The position numbers and the translations under genes are program-made. A stretch of DNA of 6,396 bases, from contig JAESQI010000158.1 in NCBI GenBank assembly GCA_016765255.1, positions 1 through 6,396 on the forward strand. Reading direction: 5' to 3'. The notes under the pieces were generated by a model. The model was given only the letters and a program-made list of their open reading frames with translations, made no database searches and was not told the DNA's origin. Positions 5,852 to 6,396 of the stretch are shown in pieces. Origin of the DNA: Robiginitomaculum sp. (GTDB taxonomy: Bacteria; Pseudomonadota; Alphaproteobacteria; Caulobacterales; Maricaulaceae). How positions within the stretch are numbered: the stretch's first letter is position 1; every line of letters begins with the position of its first letter.

Positions 5852-6396
5852 TGGCCAAAGAGTCAGGGTGGAGCAGAGACGAAATGGCCAAGCGGGCCGC
5901 GAAAGAACTCAAAGACGGGTTTTATGTGAATTTGGGTATTGGCATTCCTACACTGGTCGCCAACCATATCCCAGACGGTGTGGACGTGACTTTGCAAAGC
6001 GAAAACGGCATGCTCGGCATGGGGCCGTTCCCTTACGCGGACGAAGTTGATGCTGACCTGATCAATGCAGGCAAACAAACCATTACGGAGTTACGCCGCT
6101 CGTCCTATTTCAACTCGGCGGAAAGCTTCGCTATGATACGAGGCGGCCATATAGATCTGTCTATTTTGGGGGCTATGGAAGTGTCAGAGAACGGCGACAT
6201 CGCCAATTGGATGATCCCCGGTAAAATGGTCAAAGGCATGGGTGGGGCCATGGACCTCGTCGCAGGCGTCAAACGCTGCCTCGTCACTATGGATCATACT
6301 AATAAGGCAGGTGCGAGCAAGTTTTTGAAATCATGCACCCTCCCTTTGACAGGTAAAAATTGCATCGCCATGGTGATCACAGATTTAGGCGTGTTC
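5851..6396 (+). CDS. scoB: Succinyl-CoA:3-ketoacid CoA-transferase subunit B (partial, cut by the right window edge)
   Basis: This is the beta subunit of the ScoAB transferase and carries the catalytic glutamate. The frame is open from the ATG at 5851 to the last base, giving 182 residues of a protein that is usually about 210-220 long, so roughly 30 residues are missing. Visible motifs are N27-L-G-I-G-I-P-T (CoA-binding glycine loop) and L48-Q-S-E-N-G-M-L-G-M-G-P, with Glu51 as the residue that forms the glutamyl-CoA thioester. Others are F-N-S-A-E-S-F-A-M-I-R-G-G-H, D-L-S-I-L-G-A-M-E-V, the segment W-M-I-P-G-K-M-V-K-G-M-G-G-A-M-D-L, and M-D-H-T-N-K. The start overlaps the scoA stop by one base. 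GGAG at 5840-5843 serves as ribosome binding site and comes from the palindromic element described at that junction. No frameshift or internal stop is present. Confidence 0.96.
   Translation, partial: MAKESGWSRDEMAKRAAKELKDGFYVNLGIGIPTLVANHIPDGVDVTLQSENGMLGMGPFPYADEVDADLINAGKQTITELRRSSYFNSAESFAMIRGGHIDLSILGAMEVSENGDIANWMIPGKMVKGMGGAMDLVAGVKRCLVTMDHTNKAGASKFLKSCTLPLTGKNCIAMVITDLGVF

Overview
This window looks like a piece of chromosome from a Gram-negative, aerobic bacterium, most likely an alphaproteobacterium of moderate GC content. The clues are a lipoprotein with a glycine zipper and a LysM domain, a two-gene succinyl-CoA:3-ketoacid CoA-transferase, and a palindromic repeat that reads 'LIPHLMRDP' where it is translated. 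From memory, that peptide is typical of dispersed repeats in alphaproteobacterial genomes. The lineage is an inference. No phage, plasmid, IS or CRISPR signature is visible.

Layout. At the extreme left, about 20 codons of an unrecognised plus-strand gene end at 63 and converge on the first minus-strand gene. Four genes then lie on the minus strand, listed in transcription order: a sterol desaturase/fatty acid hydroxylase family membrane enzyme (3915-2974), a glycine-zipper/LysM envelope lipoprotein (2906-1995), pyruvate kinase pyk (1948-539) and a small DUF1304 membrane protein (490-122). Gaps of 67, 46 and 48 bases would allow partial co-transcription, but their functions do not form one pathway. 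A divergent intergenic region (3916-4029) separates them from three plus-strand genes: an exported TPR protein (4030-5049), scoA (5123-5851) and scoB (5851 to beyond the window edge).

Function. pyk makes pyruvate and ATP at the end of glycolysis. ScoA and ScoB together form the CoA-transferase that activates acetoacetate with succinyl-CoA and feeds ketone bodies or PHB breakdown products into acetyl-CoA metabolism. The desaturase-family enzyme and the LysM lipoprotein act in the membrane and envelope. The TPR protein is probably a periplasmic scaffold of unknown partner.

The most interesting structure is a pair of palindromic elements that have become part of protein-coding 3' ends. One supplies the last 30 or so codons and the stop of the TPR gene. 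A shorter one, sharing a 12-base core in the opposite orientation, supplies the last dozen codons of scoA and part of the scoB ribosome binding site. I see no wholly new multi-gene system here. The rest is ordinary housekeeping sequence.
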